From positions 930,001 through 994,000 of the forward strand of contig NZ_WJII01000001.1 in NCBI RefSeq assembly GCF_009649635.1: DNA of 64,000 nucleotides. Reading direction: 5' to 3'. This stretch comes from Microbacterium sp. SYP-A9085 (GTDB taxonomy: Bacteria > Actinomycetota > Actinomycetes > Actinomycetales > Microbacteriaceae). The notes under the pieces are model-generated. The model saw only the letters and a list, made by a program, of their open reading frames with translations. It was not told where the DNA came from and searched no databases. Positions 37,028 through 45,537 of this stretch are shown piece by piece. A program made the translations under genes and the position numbers. The first letter of the stretch is position 1. Every line of letters begins with the position of its first letter.

Positions 37028-37738
37028 TCATCCCAGGTAGGCGCGGCGGATCGCGTCGCTGGCCATGAGGTCGGTGGGGGTTCCGGATGCCGCGATGCGG
37101 CCGTTCTCCAGGAGGACCACGTGATCGGCAAGTTGCAGGGCCAGGGCGGAGTTCTGCTCGACGATCAGCATCGAGATCTGGGTCTGCTCCTGCAGGGTGG
37201 CGATCGTGCGGAACACGTCCTGGGTGACCTTCGGCGCCAGCCCCAGTGAGGGCTCGTCCAGCAGAAGCAGGCGTGGAGCACCCATCAGCGCACGGGCGAT
37301 CGCCAGCATCTGCTGCTCGCCCCCGGAGAGCGTGTTCGCCCGCTGCGTGGCGCGCTCGGCCAGGCGGGGGAACAGATCGAGATAGCGGGCCATGTCGGCA
37401 CGGACCGCAGCGCGGTCGCGGCGCATGATCGCCCCCGCCTCGAGGTTGTCCTTCACGGTGAGCCCGGGGAGCGTGCCGCGACCCTGCGGGACATGTGCGA
37501 TGCCCAGGCGCGCGATCTTGTCGGTGCGCATGCCGGTGATGTCGGTGCCCGCGAAGCGGATCGTGCCGCGCCGGTGGGTGATTCCGCTGATCGTGCGCAG
37601 CGTGGTGGTCTTGCCGGCGCCGTTCGAACCCAGCAGGGCCGTCACGCCACCGTCGGATACTGTGAACGAGATGCCGTGCAGCACGCGGCTGCCGCCGGAG
37701 TACGAGGCGTGGACCTCCTCCAGTGTCAGGATGCTCAT
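37028..37738 (-). CDS. livF: Branched-chain-type ABC ATP-binding protein (LivF)
   Basis: ATPase of 236 residues. Walker A is GSNGAGKTTTLRTISG (about 34-49), the signature is TLSGGEQQMLAIARAL (about 136-151), and Walker B is LLLLDEPSLGLAP. The last is the usual LivF form. The start overlaps livG by 4 bp. It powers the importer with LivG. Confidence 0.93.
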   Translation of the reverse strand: MSILTLEEVHASYSGGSRVLHGISFTVSDGGVTALLGSNGAGKTTTLRTISGITHRRGTIRFAGTDITGMRTDKIARLGIAHVPQGRGTLPGLTVKDNLEAGAIMRRDRAAVRADMARYLDLFPRLAERATQRANTLSGGEQQMLAIARALMGAPRLLLLDEPSLGLAPKVTQDVFRTIATLQEQTQISMLIVEQNSALALQLADHVVLLENGRIAASGTPTDLMASDAIRRAYLG

Positions 37739-38532
37739 ACCGCCTGGCCCAGATATGCCTCGATGACCGCCGGATGCTTCTGTGCCTGCGCGGCGGGTGC
37801 CGTCACGATGTTGTGTCCCTCCACGAGGATGTCGACGATGTCGGTGATCCCGCCGACGAAGCCCAGATGGTGCTCGACGAGCAGGATGGTGAATCCGAAC
37901 TCCTCGCGCAGGGTCAGGATCCGCTCGGAGAGCTTCTCGATCTCGCGGTGGGACAGACCGCCCGCCGGCTCGTCGAGCATGAGGAGTCTGGGCTCGCTCA
38001 TCACGGCACGGACCAGCTCGACAAGCTTCTGGCTGCCGTAGGGCAGCGATCCGGGAAGAAGGTCGGCGTCGTCGGCGAGCTCCGCCCAGTCCAGCAGCTC
38101 GAGCGCCCGGGCCCGTGCCTGCTTCTCGGCGCGGCCCACCAGGGGCAGCCGGATCGCAGCGGTCACGTAGCTGCCGGCCATCCGGGCGTCCGCGCCGATC
38201 AGGACGTTGTCGAGGACCGTCAGGTGCGGATCGAGCGTCGGGTGCTGGAATGTGCGTGCCAGCCCCAGCCTGACCAGAGCGTGCGGCGCGTGCGTGAGCA
38301 GCTCTTCCCCGTCGAGGGTGATCGATCCCTGCTGCGGCACGTACAGTCCGCTGATGCAGTTGAACAGCGATGTCTTGCCTGCGCCGTTCGGGCCGAGCAG
38401 ACCGTGGATCGCGCCGCGGCGCACGTCCAGGTGCACGTTCTCGAGGACGAGCAGGCCGCCGAACGACAGGCTCACATCGCGGGCGCGCAGCAGGACGTCA
38501 ACGGCCGCGTCGGTGTCGTCGGCGCCGGTCAT
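37735..38532 (-). CDS. livG: Branched-chain-type ABC ATP-binding protein (LivG)
   Basis: ATPase of 265 residues with Walker A GPNGAGKTSLFNCISGLY (about 45-62), signature LPYGSQKLVELVRAV (about 163) and Walker B RLLMLDEPAGGLSHRE, the last two in forms characteristic of LivG. The C-terminal EAYLGQAV is also typical. Both ends overlap neighbours by 4 bp (phdA-like upstream, livF downstream), tying the importer to the enzymes in one transcript. Confidence 0.93.
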   Translation of the reverse strand: MTGADDTDAAVDVLLRARDVSLSFGGLLVLENVHLDVRRGAIHGLLGPNGAGKTSLFNCISGLYVPQQGSITLDGEELLTHAPHALVRLGLARTFQHPTLDPHLTVLDNVLIGADARMAGSYVTAAIRLPLVGRAEKQARARALELLDWAELADDADLLPGSLPYGSQKLVELVRAVMSEPRLLMLDEPAGGLSHREIEKLSERILTLREEFGFTILLVEHHLGFVGGITDIVDILVEGHNIVTAPAAQAQKHPAVIEAYLGQAV

Positions 38533-40079
38533 CGGCTCATCTCCTCGGAGCTGGCCGCGGGCGTGGCGTACCGGGCTCGCAGGTCGGCCTTGCGGATCTT
38601 GCCGGAGGCGGTGCGCGGCAGGTCGTCGACGAAGACGACGTCGCGCGGGATCTTGTACTTCGCCAAGCGGCCCTGCAGGTGCCCGATCACGTCATCCGCC
38701 GTCACCGCTGTCTCGTGTTCGCGGGTCGCTATCGCCAGCGGCACTTCACCCCACTTGTCGTCGGGGACTCCGATCAGCGCGACGCCGGAGATCTCCGGGA
38801 TCTGCATGATGGCTGCTTCGACCTCTGCGGAGTAGATGTTCTCGCCGCCGGAGATGATCATGTCCTTCAGTCGGTCGGAGATGTAGATGTAGCCGTCCTC
38901 GTCGAACCATCCGAGGTCCCCCGACCGGAACCAGCCGTCGACGATCGTTTCGGCGGTGGCTTCCGGGCGACGCCAGTACTCGGTGATGACGTTCGGCCCG
39001 CTCACCCAGATCTCGCCCACTTCCCGCGGGGGAAGCGTACGGCCCTCGGGGTCGACGATCTTCACGTCGGTGAAGAAGTGCGTCAGGCCTGACGAGCCCA
39101 TCTTCGCCCTGCTCATGTGCGGCGGCAGTGCGGTGGCGCCGGGCGCCGTCTCGGTCATGCCGTATCCGCACGAGAAGTTCAGCCCGCGCTCCTCATACGC
39201 CTCGAGCATCCGCGTGGGCATCGCCGATCCGCCGCACGTGAGGTGACGCAGGCTGGAGATGTCGGTCGCGGCGAAGTCGGGGTGCTCCTGCAGCATCTGG
39301 AACGTGGTGGGCACTCCCGAGAGCATCGTCACCCGGTCGGTCTGCACCGTGCGCAGCACCTCGCCGGGTTCGAACCTCTCGTGCAGGATCACGGTGCCGC
39401 CCTGCAACAGCACCGGCAGCGCGCCCATGCTCAGCGAGGCCACGTGGAACATCGGCGAGATCAGCAGGACGCGTTCGCCGCTGCCGATGCCGTAGTCCAC
39501 CAGCGCGTTGAAGCAGTTCCAGGTGAGGTTGGCGTGTGTGAGCACCGCGCCCTTCGGGTGTCCGGTGGTGCCCGACGTGTACAGGATCATCGCCGGGTCC
39601 TCGAGGGACACGGTGCGGTCGTGGCAATCGGGGTTGCCGGATGCCACGACCGTCTCGTAGTCCTCGACGCCGGGGATCGGCGCGCCGCCGACCTGGATGC
39701 GCCGCCGCGCCGCGGTCGACCAGGTGCCAGCGCGGGCGAGGTCGAGCAGGTCGGAGTGGAAGATGAGGGTGGTCGCGCCGGAGTTGTCCACCGCGAACTC
39801 CACCTCGGGCGGGGCGAGCCGGGTGTTCAGCGGCACGAAGATGGCGCCCAGCGCCGTGGAGGCGAACAGCGCCTCCAGGAACGACGGATGGTTGTTGCCG
39901 AGGTAGGCGACCCGGTCCCCGGCGCGCACACCCCTGTCGGCCAGGGCGTTCGAGAGCCGGTGGATGCGTTCGGCGAGCGCGTCGTAGCCGATGCGCTGGT
40001 CGCGGAACACCAGGGCGACGTCCTCGCACATCCGCTGCGCACGACGGGTCACCCAGGTGCCGATGCCCTGGTTCTGCAT
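38529..40079 (-). CDS. phdA: Phenylpropanoid/acyl-CoA ligase (PhdA-like)
   Basis: AMP-forming acyl-CoA synthetase of 516 residues. Motifs in order: MILYTSGTTGHPKGAVLTHA (about 166-185, phosphate loop), CGYGMTETAPG (about 303), SGDLGWFDEDGYIYISDR (about 391-408) and the C-terminal PRTASGKIRK with the catalytic Lys. In the operon order B-C-D-E-A it matches the role of C. glutamicum PhdA, which activates p-coumarate/ferulate-type acids to CoA thioesters. A medium-chain fatty or other aromatic acid substrate is the alternative. Overlaps livG by 4 bp. Confidence 0.82.
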   Translation of the reverse strand: MQNQGIGTWVTRRAQRMCEDVALVFRDQRIGYDALAERIHRLSNALADRGVRAGDRVAYLGNNHPSFLEALFASTALGAIFVPLNTRLAPPEVEFAVDNSGATTLIFHSDLLDLARAGTWSTAARRRIQVGGAPIPGVEDYETVVASGNPDCHDRTVSLEDPAMILYTSGTTGHPKGAVLTHANLTWNCFNALVDYGIGSGERVLLISPMFHVASLSMGALPVLLQGGTVILHERFEPGEVLRTVQTDRVTMLSGVPTTFQMLQEHPDFAATDISSLRHLTCGGSAMPTRMLEAYEERGLNFSCGYGMTETAPGATALPPHMSRAKMGSSGLTHFFTDVKIVDPEGRTLPPREVGEIWVSGPNVITEYWRRPEATAETIVDGWFRSGDLGWFDEDGYIYISDRLKDMIISGGENIYSAEVEAAIMQIPEISGVALIGVPDDKWGEVPLAIATREHETAVTADDVIGHLQGRLAKYKIPRDVVFVDDLPRTASGKIRKADLRARYATPAASSEEMSR

Positions 40080-40148
40080 GGCGTCTCCTTCGACGGTGAA
40101 GAGAATCTGAATGCCCGATGCGGGGCTGCTGCGCGATGGGTCGGCGTG

Positions 40149-40601
40149 TCAGGCGTAGAAGCGGTACAGGCTTCGCGCCACGACAGCCGGCTTGCTGCCG
40201 CCTTCGACCTCGAAGGTCTGGTCGACGGTGAACTGGTAGCCGCCACGGACCTCGGAGACCTCGGCGATCACCGCGTTCATGCGCACACGGGCGCCGACTT
40301 TCACGGGCGAGACGAACCGCACCTTCTCCAGGCCGTAGTTGACCTTGGTGGTCACGCCCTGAAGGTCGAACAGCTCGCTCCAGAAGCGGGTGGCCAGGGA
40401 CAGCGAGAGGAAGCCGTGTGCGATGGCTCCGCCGAACGGTCCGTCCTTCGCGCGCGCCGGGTCGACGTGGATCCACTGGTGGTCGTCGACCGCGTCCGCG
40501 AACACGTTGACACGGTCCTGGGTGATCTCGAGCCAGTCTGTCCAGCCGAGGTCGGTGCCGGAAAGGCTCGGCGCGTCGGCATAAGCGGCGGTGGTGGTCA
40601 T
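40149..40601 (-). CDS. phdE: MaoC-family enoyl-CoA hydratase (PhdE-like)
   Basis: Single hot-dog-domain hydratase of 150 residues. It has the hydratase-2 pattern FADAVDDHQWIHVDPARA (Asp and His, about 35-52) followed by GPFGGAIAHGFLSLSL. In the proposed pathway it hydrates the cinnamoyl-CoA-type double bond. It lies 21 bp after the acyl-CoA dehydrogenase gene and 69 bp before the ligase gene, in the same relative order as the phd cluster described in C. glutamicum (from memory). Confidence 0.8.
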   Translation of the reverse strand: MTTTAAYADAPSLSGTDLGWTDWLEITQDRVNVFADAVDDHQWIHVDPARAKDGPFGGAIAHGFLSLSLATRFWSELFDLQGVTTKVNYGLEKVRFVSPVKVGARVRMNAVIAEVSEVRGGYQFTVDQTFEVEGGSKPAVVARSLYRFYA

Positions 40602-40622
40602 GTTCTCTCCTCGGGGCGGGGA

Positions 40623-41813
40623 TCAGACGAAGGCGGACGAGCCGGTCAGCGCCCGGCCCACGATCAGCGAGTTCACCTCGTGGGTGCCCTCGTACGAATA
40701 GACGGCCTCGGCGTCGGCGAAGTAGCGGGCGACGTCGTGCTCGAGCAGGATGCCGTTGCCGCCGCACACCTCGCGGCCGAGGGCGACGGTCTGGCGGGCC
40801 AGCAGCGAGGTCTGCATTTTCGCCAGTGCCGAGTTCTCGTCGGAGAAGTGACCGGCGTCCTGTCGCGCGGACAGCTGCACCGCCATGCCGAGGGACGCGG
40901 TCGCGTTGCCGAGCATCCGCGCCAGCTTCTCCTGCACGAGCTGGAATCCGCCCACCGGCCGGCCGAACTGTTCGCGTTCCCGCACGTAGCGCACCGCGGC
41001 CTCGAGCGCACCGGCCTGAAGTCCCGCGGCGATCCAGGCGACGTCCGAGCGCATCGTGCGCAGGATCTCGGCGACGTCGCGCCAGCCGTTGACGTTCTCC
41101 AGACGCGCGGACGCCGGCACGCGCACGCCGTCCAGTGTGATGACGGCGTTCTGCATCGGACGCAGCGACACCTTCCCGCGGATGGTCTCCAGGTGCACGC
41201 CGTCCGCGCCCCGCGGGACGAGGAACAGCTTGACCTCGCGGTCGGCCTCGTCGCGAGCGAACACGGCCAGCACGTCCGCGGTGCCGGCGCCCCCGATCCA
41301 GCGCTTCGCGCCGTCGATGACCCACTCCTCGCCATCGCGGCGGGCCGCGGTGGCCAGACCTCCCGCGATGTCCGAGCCGTGGTCGGGCTCCGTGAGCGCG
41401 AACACGCCGGTCATCTCGAACGATCGGATGCGCGGTGCCAATTCCGTGACCTGCGCCGGGGAGCCGCCGCGTTCCACGGCGGCGCGGAACAGCCCGGCCT
41501 GTGCGTTGTACATGGTGGCCACAGACACGTCGGTGCGCGCCAGGAGGTAGGTGCGGAAACCCGAGAACATGCTGGATGCCGCCTCGGCGGCATCCACGCC
41601 GTCCGGCTCCATCAGGTTCAGCGGCACCAGGGCGCCCAGCACGCCGTCGGGCATCGTCGCCGTCTCCCACGCCTCGTTCATGAGGGGGCGGATGTCGCGG
41701 GCCAGCGTCTCCTGCAGCCGTCCGAGCACCGCGCGGGCCGGGGCGCTCAGGTGCATACGTGCGTACCCGTACGGGTCGATGCCGATCGTGGGGTCGGTGT
41801 CGATGGCGGCCAT
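40623..41813 (-). CDS. phdD: Acyl-CoA dehydrogenase (PhdD-like)
   Basis: FAD-dependent acyl-CoA dehydrogenase of 396 residues, glutaryl-CoA dehydrogenase-like. The FAD/substrate motif is VFALTEPDHGSDIAGG (about 135-150), and the C-terminal catalytic glutamate region is SYEGTHEVNSLIVGRALTG. It would convert saturated phenylpropionyl-CoA to the cinnamoyl-CoA form, a step needed only for dihydro substrates. The start was placed at MAAIDTDPT because the longer frame runs into the upstream gene; it starts 1 bp after the amidohydrolase stop. Confidence 0.83.
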   Translation of the reverse strand: MAAIDTDPTIGIDPYGYARMHLSAPARAVLGRLQETLARDIRPLMNEAWETATMPDGVLGALVPLNLMEPDGVDAAEAASSMFSGFRTYLLARTDVSVATMYNAQAGLFRAAVERGGSPAQVTELAPRIRSFEMTGVFALTEPDHGSDIAGGLATAARRDGEEWVIDGAKRWIGGAGTADVLAVFARDEADREVKLFLVPRGADGVHLETIRGKVSLRPMQNAVITLDGVRVPASARLENVNGWRDVAEILRTMRSDVAWIAAGLQAGALEAAVRYVREREQFGRPVGGFQLVQEKLARMLGNATASLGMAVQLSARQDAGHFSDENSALAKMQTSLLARQTVALGREVCGGNGILLEHDVARYFADAEAVYSYEGTHEVNSLIVGRALTGSSAFV

Positions 41814-41814
41814 C

Positions 41815-42699
41815 TCAGCGCTCCAATCCCAGCAGACGGAGGGCATTGCCCTTCATGACCCCGGGCATCACCTCGGGTTTGAACGCCGCCTGCTCGGCAT
41901 CGCGTCGCCACCGGTCCGGGGTGATCAGCGGGAAGTCCGAGCCGAACAGGACGCGGTCCTTGATGAGCGAGTTCGCGTAGCGGACGAGCTCGGCGGGGAA
42001 GTATTTAGGGCTCCAGCCCGACAGGTCGATCCAGGTGTTGTGCTTGTGGGTGGCGACCGACAGCGCTTCGTCCTGCCAGGGGACCGAGGGGTGGGCCATG
42101 ATGATCTGCAGCCGCGGGAACGCCGCGGCGACGGCATCCAGCAGCATCGGATTCGAGTAGCCGAGCCGGAGACCGTACCCGCCGGGAAGGCCCGCGCCGA
42201 TCCCGGTCTGCCCGGTGTGGAACAACGCGGGGACGCCGGCATCCTGGATCGCTCCGTACAGCGGGAACCATCGCTCCTGGCTCGGGTCGAACCCCTGCAC
42301 GGTGGGATGGAACTTGAAGCCGCGCACACCACTGTCCTCGACCAGGCGGCGGATGCGGTCGAGCGCATCATCACGGTACGGGTCCACCGATCCGAACGGG
42401 ATCAGGATGTCGTTGTGGCGGGCGGCGTCCGCGGCGATCTGCGCGCTGGAGATCGGCGGGTGGTGCAGTCGCGTCTGCGCGTCGACGGTGAACACGACCG
42501 CCGCCGTGCGGCGTTCACGGTAGTACGCGGCCACCGCGTCGATGTCGCGGCCGGGCCCGCTCGCGTTGAAGTACGCGTCGGCCGCCGCCGCCAGTTCCGG
42601 AGGCAGTGAGTTGTGCCCGTGCTCGTCCGCCTCGATGTGCACGTGCACATCGATCGCGTCGATCCCGTCGATGTCGATCGCGGGTTCATAACGGGTCAT
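41815..42699 (-). CDS. phdC: Metal-dependent amidohydrolase-family hydrolase (PhdC-like)
   Basis: TIM-barrel hydrolase of 294 residues. Metal ligands are visible: IDVHVHIEADEHG (HxH, about 17), FKFHPTVQGF (about 125), LFHTGQTGIG (about 152), MAHPSVPW (about 192) and LFGSDFPLIT (Asp, about 245). In phd clusters this protein is thought to cleave the 3-keto acyl-CoA in place of a thiolase, releasing the benzoate-type acid. That role is an inference from gene order. It starts 28 bp after the SDR gene stop. Confidence 0.8.
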   Translation of the reverse strand: MTRYEPAIDIDGIDAIDVHVHIEADEHGHNSLPPELAAAADAYFNASGPGRDIDAVAAYYRERRTAAVVFTVDAQTRLHHPPISSAQIAADAARHNDILIPFGSVDPYRDDALDRIRRLVEDSGVRGFKFHPTVQGFDPSQERWFPLYGAIQDAGVPALFHTGQTGIGAGLPGGYGLRLGYSNPMLLDAVAAAFPRLQIIMAHPSVPWQDEALSVATHKHNTWIDLSGWSPKYFPAELVRYANSLIKDRVLFGSDFPLITPDRWRRDAEQAAFKPEVMPGVMKGNALRLLGLER

Positions 42700-42727
42700 G
42701 GATGCCTCTTCGAATCGTTGCGAGCGG

Positions 42728-43639
42728 CTAGCGCTGCAGGTCCTCGGGCAGCGGAGGGAACGTCTCGCCGACGACCTGCGCCTGGTAGAGGCCGGCGAAC
42801 TCGGACTGCAGCGCCGTGTAGCTCCAGCCGCCGTCGTGGTAGGCGGTGACCACGGGTTCCGGGTGCGACCAGACCTGCAGGCGGTCACCGCCGATGCCGA
42901 TGGCCTGGCCGGTGACGCTTGCCGCCTCATCGGAGGCCAGGTAGGCGACCAGGCCGGCGACGTCGTCCGCGGTGCCGAAGCCCAGATCGTGGCGGAAGAA
43001 GGCGGGCATCGGCTCGCCGGCGGCGTCGGCTTCCATGGCGGCGGCGAAGTACGGGACCGTGGCGGTCATCGCGGTCGCCGCGACCGGGATCACGGCGTTC
43101 GCGGTGATGCCGGCCTTGCGCAGCTCGAGCGCCCACGTGCGCACCATGCCGACGATGCCGGCCTTGGCCGCGGCATAGTTGGTCTGTCCGAAGTTGCCGC
43201 GCTGGCCTGTGGGCGAGCCGATGCAGATGATGCGTCCGGCGATCTCGTTGTCGCGCATGTAGATCGCGGCTTCGCGTGCGCAGGTGAACGTGCCGCGCAG
43301 ATGCACGCCCACGACGGTGTCGAAGTCGTCGTCACTCATCTTCCACAGCGTCTTGTCGCGCAGCACGCCGGCGTTGGTCACCAGAATGTCGAGGCGACCG
43401 AACGCGTCGACGGCCGTCTGCACCAGCTGCTGTGCGGTCTGCGTGGATCCCACGGGCGCGACCACGCTGACGGCGTTTCCGCCCGCCGCTTCGATCGCGG
43501 CGACGGCGTCGGCGGCTGTCGCGGCGTCCACGTCGTTGACGACGACGGACGCGCCCTGGCGGGCCAGTTCCTGTGCGTAGGCGAGGCCCAATCCGCGACC
43601 GGACCCTGTGACGATGGCGACCTTGCCTGCCAGTGACAT
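42728..43639 (-). CDS. phdB: SDR-family 3-hydroxyacyl-CoA dehydrogenase (PhdB-like)
   Basis: NAD(P)-dependent short-chain dehydrogenase of 303 residues, first gene of the long operon. Cofactor motif VTGSGRGLGLAYAQELA (about 10-26), LVTNAGVLRD (about 86), catalytic YAAAKAG (Tyr/Lys about 155-159) and CIGSPTGQRG with its serine. A ~50-residue C-terminal extension goes beyond standard FabG. Expected to oxidise the 3-hydroxyacyl-CoA formed by PhdE. Divergent from the MarR regulator. Confidence 0.82.
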   Translation of the reverse strand: MSLAGKVAIVTGSGRGLGLAYAQELARQGASVVVNDVDAATAADAVAAIEAAGGNAVSVVAPVGSTQTAQQLVQTAVDAFGRLDILVTNAGVLRDKTLWKMSDDDFDTVVGVHLRGTFTCAREAAIYMRDNEIAGRIICIGSPTGQRGNFGQTNYAAAKAGIVGMVRTWALELRKAGITANAVIPVAATAMTATVPYFAAAMEADAAGEPMPAFFRHDLGFGTADDVAGLVAYLASDEAASVTGQAIGIGGDRLQVWSHPEPVVTAYHDGGWSYTALQSEFAGLYQAQVVGETFPPLPEDLQR

Positions 43640-43694
43640 CCGCTGCTCCTTTGCGTGGTGCGTGAATCCGATGTAAACCTAAATCATTGAAAGT

Positions 43695-43707
43695 GTCAAC
43701 TGTTGAC
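43695..43707. promoter_or_regulatory. MarR-type operator between phdB and phdR
   Basis: GTCAACTGTTGAC, a perfect inverted repeat around one central T, lies in the 92-bp divergent promoter region. Position suggests that the adjacent MarR protein uses it to control both itself and the long catabolic operon. Confidence 0.65.
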
Positions 43708-43731
43708 TCTCACGAGTCCTGATCAACGAAG

Positions 43732-44214
43732 ATGGACGCGATGGACGATACGGCCGTAAGCACCCGCGAGAGTTCGACGGGTCGATTGTGGGATACCCAG
43801 GTCGCCGGTGATCTGGCGTTCCTGATGGCCCGGGCGAATGCGATGTCCCTGGCGGCGGCGAATGCGGCGCTGGCAGACGAAGGTCTCAAGGTGCGTCCCT
43901 ACTCGGTGCTCGCCCTGGCCGCAGCCGACGCCCGGCCGACGCAGCGGGAGCTCAGCGAGTTCCTGCGGCTGGATCCGAGCCAGATCGTCGCGCTGATCGA
44001 CGACCTGCAGGACCGGGGGTGGGTCACCCGTGAGCCGGATCCGCAGGATCGCCGCGTCAACGTGGTGGCGGTCACGAAAGCCGGCCGCGCTGCCTTTACC
44101 CGCGCCCGCGCCCGGGTGCAGCGGCATCAGCGGGAGCATTTCTCGGTGCTGGACCACGACGAGATCGCCGTGTTGCGCGGACTCCTGCGGCGCCTGGCGC
44201 GCGTCGACGAGTAG
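43732..44214 (+). CDS. phdR: MarR-family regulator of the phd operon (PhdR-like)
   Basis: Winged-helix repressor of 160 residues. The recognition region is TQRELSEFLRLDPSQIVALIDDL (described as about 69-91; helix 3-4), and the wing is WVTREPDPQDRRVNVVAVT with the conserved DxR pattern. It is divergent from phdB with a palindromic operator between. In C. glutamicum a MarR protein (PhdR) responds to CoA thioesters of phenylpropanoids; the same logic is inferred here. A second ATG nine bases downstream is an equally possible start. Confidence 0.82.
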   Translation: MDAMDDTAVSTRESSTGRLWDTQVAGDLAFLMARANAMSLAAANAALADEGLKVRPYSVLALAAADARPTQRELSEFLRLDPSQIVALIDDLQDRGWVTREPDPQDRRVNVVAVTKAGRAAFTRARARVQRHQREHFSVLDHDEIAVLRGLLRRLARVDE

Positions 44215-44258
44215 TGCCGCGGAGGTGGCGCGGCGGCGCAGACGGGTCGGGGACGGCC

Positions 44259-45464
44259 TCAGCGCGGATCGAGGACGTAGCGGTCGCGGCCCACGAACGC
44301 CCCGGTGACGATGAGCGCGACCGCGACTGCCAGCAGCAGCAGGAGGGACCCCGTCCAGCCGCCCAGCGCGGCATGCACGGCGCCGAATGCGACCGGACCG
44401 CCCGCCGCCAGTAGGTAGCCGACCGACTGCGCCATGCCCGACAGCGCGGAGGCGGCGTCATGGTCGCGGGCGCGCTGTGCGACCAGCGTGAGCGCCATCG
44501 CGAGCGCGGCGCCGCCGAACAGGCCCAGGATCGCGGCCCAGACGAGGACCGCGCCGGGGGCGAGGATAAGGCCGAGCGTGCCGGCCACGCCCAGCAGTGG
44601 GATGAGGGCCGGCACCCAGCGCTGGGCGCGGCCGCGCAGGGCGAGCGGCAGCGCGAGCGAGCCGGCCAGCGAGAACAGCTGGTAGAACATGACGTCGAAG
44701 CCGGCCTCGATCTCGGTCCTGCCGGTCGAGGTCGAGATCGCCGCCAGCCATGTCACCAGCATGTAGAACGTGCACGATTGCAGGCCCATGTAGGCGGCCA
44801 CGAGCCACGCGAGCCGGTCGGTCCAGATCCCGGTGCGCTGCCGGGATGCCGCGCCCAGCGGCATCCGCGGCGGATGCGTCCCCCGTGTCGCCCACGCCCA
44901 GGCGGCGATCGCGAAAGGGAGCAGGAGCGCCCCGGACATCAGCAGCGCGACCCGCCAGCCCGCTCCGTCCTCCGCGAGGCGTGAGAACGGGACCGCAACC
45001 CCGGAGGAAACGGCGCCGACCCCGCCCAGCAGCGCCGTGTACACCGCCATCATCATGGTCATCCGACCGGGGAAGTCGCGTTTGACGGCGGCGGGCATCA
45101 GCACGTTCGCAACGGCCAGGGCGATGCCGATCAGGGCGGTGCCGAGCCACAGGTTCGCGGTCGGACCGGGCAGGGACCGCACCACGGTGCCGATCATCAG
45201 CAGCACGAGCGCCCACAGCACCACCCGGGACAGGCCGAACCGCCGGCTCAAAACATGGGCGAGGGGGGAGACGACGGCCCAGGCCAGCAGCGGAACCGCG
45301 GTGATGAACCCGAGGGTGGCCGTGGCCATCCCGGTGTCGTCGCCGATCTGGTCCAGCAGCGGGCCCACGGCCGTGATCGTCGGCCGCATATTGGCGGCGA
45401 CGAGGCATACGGCGATGACGAGCCCCACGATCGAGGCGCGTCGCGTCATCCGCTCGTCGCTCAT
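44259..45464 (-). CDS. CynX/NimT-family MFS transporter (copy 1)
   Basis: Twelve-helix major facilitator of 401 residues. The N-terminal ANMRPTITAVGPLLDQIGDD and FITAVPLLAWAVVSPLAHVLSRRFG (helix 2 and loop) are typical of the CynX/NimT group. It is divergent from a second member of the same family, with a 20-bp palindrome between the two that recurs before pcaH. This suggests a function in aromatic acid uptake or export rather than cyanate transport. The start was set at MSDERM; the longer frame has no transporter similarity. Confidence 0.87.
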   Translation of the reverse strand: MSDERMTRRASIVGLVIAVCLVAANMRPTITAVGPLLDQIGDDTGMATATLGFITAVPLLAWAVVSPLAHVLSRRFGLSRVVLWALVLLMIGTVVRSLPGPTANLWLGTALIGIALAVANVLMPAAVKRDFPGRMTMMMAVYTALLGGVGAVSSGVAVPFSRLAEDGAGWRVALLMSGALLLPFAIAAWAWATRGTHPPRMPLGAASRQRTGIWTDRLAWLVAAYMGLQSCTFYMLVTWLAAISTSTGRTEIEAGFDVMFYQLFSLAGSLALPLALRGRAQRWVPALIPLLGVAGTLGLILAPGAVLVWAAILGLFGGAALAMALTLVAQRARDHDAASALSGMAQSVGYLLAAGGPVAFGAVHAALGGWTGSLLLLLAVAVALIVTGAFVGRDRYVLDPR

Positions 45465-45486
45465 GAGGCAGGACTCTAGTCCAAGG

Positions 45487-45506
45487 TTCACTATCGGTAT
45501 AGTGAA
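45487..45506. promoter_or_regulatory. Operator TTCACTAT-N4-ATAGTGAA between the MFS pair
   Basis: TTCACTATCGGTATAGTGAA is a perfect inverted repeat with 8-bp arms. It includes a -10-like TATAGT (45498-45503) for the plus-strand gene. The inner 18 bp match the site at 52382-52399 before pcaH except for the two bases at centre right. Confidence 0.82.
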
Positions 45507-45537
45507 AAAGCCCGGCGATCGAGTACGGTGGCTCCAC

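Noticed and set aside
39117..41858. 913-residue open frame on the plus strand
   Set aside because: Antisense to the ligase, MaoC and acyl-CoA dehydrogenase genes, all of which have clear family motifs. His/Arg/Gly-rich shadow frame.
44833..45537. Upstream part of the long plus-strand frame ending at 46731
   Set aside because: Antisense to the first CynX-type transporter; the real gene starts at 45538 after the shared operator.
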